From: H2-BAC3 sp045863035 | Lineage (GTDB): Bacteria > Bacteroidota > Ignavibacteria > Ignavibacteriales > Ignavibacteriaceae | Length of the DNA stretch: 7,575 nucleotides | Direction: 5' to 3' | Assembly: GCA_045863035.1 (NCBI GenBank) | Contig: BTUV01000118.1 | Span: 1-7,575, forward strand | The notes under the pieces: generated by a model | What the model was told of the DNA's origin: nothing | The model's input: only the letters and a program-made list of their open reading frames with translations | Databases searched by the model: none | Part shown: positions 6,505 through 7,575 of the stretch, one piece after another | Numbering within the stretch: position 1 is the first letter of the stretch | Layout: each line of letters opens with the position of its first letter | Program-made: the position numbers and the translations under genes

Positions 6505-7146
6505 ATGCTCTATCACATTTCAAAACGTATAACAGATATAGCCATGTCCGCGCTGATTCTTGCGGCTGTTTTTCCATTTGTTTCTCTTTACTCGCTGATC
6601 ATTCTTGTTTTTTGGAAGGTCAATCCGTTTTTTATTCAGGAGCGTGCACTTGGCAGCAGCGGAGGTAGTTTCAGTATTGTAAAGATTCGGACGCTCAAAC
6701 CCAGTGCATACATTCATAAAATCCGGGATACCCGGCTGGTTTCAAGTTCTGATTTTCTCCCCCTCGGTCAGTTGCTCAGACGTACCGGTTTTGATGAACT
6801 GCCGCAGCTTTTTCTGGTTATTTCCGGAAAGATGAGCATTATTGGTCCGCGTCCGTTAATGTTAGATGATATTGCTTTCATTGAAGAAAAATATCCCGGT
6901 CTTATGCATCAGCGCGGAAAGATGAAATGTCTCCCCGGTATCTCCGGACTCTGGCAGCTCAAACGGAGCAGCGCGGTCAGTTATGATCAATTATATTTAT
7001 TCGATGCCGAATATGTATCCCGGAGAAGTATATTCTTTGATTGGAAACTGATGGGGCTCACCACCGTAAAAATGCTGCTCGGTTACCACACGGATGCACT
7101 GCAAAGTCTTTCAAATTCAGAAGAAAAAACAGAGCTGGTCAGATAA
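6505..7146 (+). CDS. Small monotopic phosphoglycosyl transferase (bacterial sugar transferase family)
   Basis: 213 aa membrane enzyme of the PglC/WcaJ catalytic family, which moves a sugar 1-phosphate from a nucleotide sugar onto polyprenyl phosphate, the first step of capsule, exopolysaccharide, O-antigen or glycoprotein glycan assembly. Visible parts: a basic start followed by a hydrophobic re-entrant helix (about 12-37), VKIRT in the place of the usual KFRTM, LRRTGFDELPQLF with the catalytic dyad Asp97-Glu98, MSIIGPRP (Gly114 to Pro117), and PGISGLWQ further on. An in-frame TAA at 6499-6501 rules out an N-terminal extension, so this is the small PglC-like form without the multi-pass domain of WcaJ or WbaP. 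The sugar substrate cannot be told. No glycosyltransferase lies beside it in the window, though genes downstream of 7575 are unseen. No clear ribosome binding site. Confidence 0.93.
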   Translation: MLYHISKRITDIAMSALILAAVFPFVSLYSLIILVFWKVNPFFIQERALGSSGGSFSIVKIRTLKPSAYIHKIRDTRLVSSSDFLPLGQLLRRTGFDELPQLFLVISGKMSIIGPRPLMLDDIAFIEEKYPGLMHQRGKMKCLPGISGLWQLKRSSAVSYDQLYLFDAEYVSRRSIFFDWKLMGLTTVKMLLGYHTDALQSLSNSEEKTELVR

Positions 7147-7575
7147 CCTTTTACTGACTTCCGCCAAAATTTGACCAAATCGTACAAATGTCAGAATACG
7201 CGCAAAAACACTGACTTTCTCATAAACTGTCATACTAATCTTAGTGATACATTAAGGATATTTTCAGATATAAGGACAATGTTACAATAGCAAAGCACCT
7301 TTTTCAATGTACAATGAACAATTTACAATGTACAATTTTTTAAGCCCCCTCATATCAATGTACAATGTATAATTCCCGAAGCCCCCTCTTTCCAATACAG
7401 CTTCTCATTAACACAAAATTAATTTCCGCAAGTAAAGTTATTCAGTTAAAACTTAGTCTGTCAGGAGAGAGGGGGTTTGGGGGTGAGTCATGAAGACGAG
7501 AAACAGCAGAGTTCAGCGTGGTAAAAAGATTTTTAACGCAAAGGGTAAAAAGAAGAATTTAAAATTAAGAATTAA
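7147..7575. other. Gene-free, repeat-bearing spacer to the window end
   Basis: I see no supported gene, RNA or strong promoter here. It contains the composite repeat at 7305-7388, an inverted near-copy of its C-rich part (GAGGGGGTTT at 7469-7478), and a terminal AT-rich stretch with TTTTTAACGCAAAGG (about 7531-7545) of the kind common in interspersed intergenic repeats. An open frame from ATG 7490 runs off the end but its translation looks like low-complexity basic sequence. Confidence 0.6.
7305..7388. repeat. Composite intergenic repeat: CAATGTACAAT x3 with AAGCCCCCTC x2
   Basis: CAATGTACAAT occurs exactly at 7305-7315, 7326-7336 and 7356-7366. AAGCCCCCTC occurs exactly at 7342-7351 and 7379-7388. 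The second and third CAATGTACAAT copies are each followed by one C-rich copy, giving two versions of one composite unit of about 26 and 33 bp. The core TGTACA is palindromic. This is probably a decayed interspersed element of this genome; no coding content is seen. Confidence 0.75.

Noticed and set aside
7138..7158. Terminator hairpin after the sugar transferase gene
   Set aside because: Only a five-base stem (GTCAG with CTGAC), an 11-base loop and no T-run.
7490..7575. Small basic partial gene starting at ATG 7490
   Set aside because: The reading is lysine-rich low complexity over repeat-like AT-rich sequence, with only a distant AGGAGAG upstream, and it is cut by the window end; not enough support.

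Overview
The window holds six confident protein genes, all on the + strand, separated by repeat-rich AT-biased spacers. Weak or absent Shine-Dalgarno sequences at most starts, two good matches to the TAnnTTTG -7 element of Bacteroidota-type promoters, a copper regulator of a type familiar from Bacteroidota, and intergenic repeat sequence all suggest a member of the Bacteroidota/Ignavibacteriota (FCB) group. This assignment is inference from style, not from a marker gene.

Layout: positions 1-222 are a 51-bp tandem repeat array that begins at or before the window edge. Next comes a secreted or periplasmic SurA-like parvulin peptidyl-prolyl isomerase (265-2094). Sixteen bases after it starts a copper-type regulator made of a heavy-metal-associated (HMA) domain fused to an AraC-type DNA-binding domain (2111-2716). 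An 87-bp spacer carries two 10-bp direct repeats 21 bp apart, a TAnnTTTG promoter element and a clear ribosome binding site. It drives copZ (2804-3028), a small copper chaperone, which overlaps by 4 bp with copA (3025-5250), a Cu(I)-exporting P1B-1 ATPase. A GC-rich hairpin follows copA. After a 323-bp gene-free spacer lies a beta-class carbonic anhydrase (5574-6218), then a promoter with a structured leader and a small PglC-like phosphoglycosyl transferase (6505-7146). The last 429 bp hold no convincing gene but contain a composite intergenic repeat.

The coherent system is copper homeostasis. The regulator, the chaperone and the pump each carry one HMA domain with a CxxC site. The likely scheme is that the regulator senses copper through its own HMA domain, binds the paired AAAATGTAAC repeats overlapping the -33 region, and switches on copZA; CopZ then hands Cu(I) to CopA for export. 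The isomerase may be co-transcribed with the regulator, but a role in copper handling is not shown. Carbonic anhydrase and sugar transferase look like independent transcription units.

The least expected signal is a strong excess of the palindromic hexamer TATATA inside the genes (17 separate sites, none in the spacers), produced mainly by writing Tyr-Ile and Ile-Tyr pairs as TAT/ATA.
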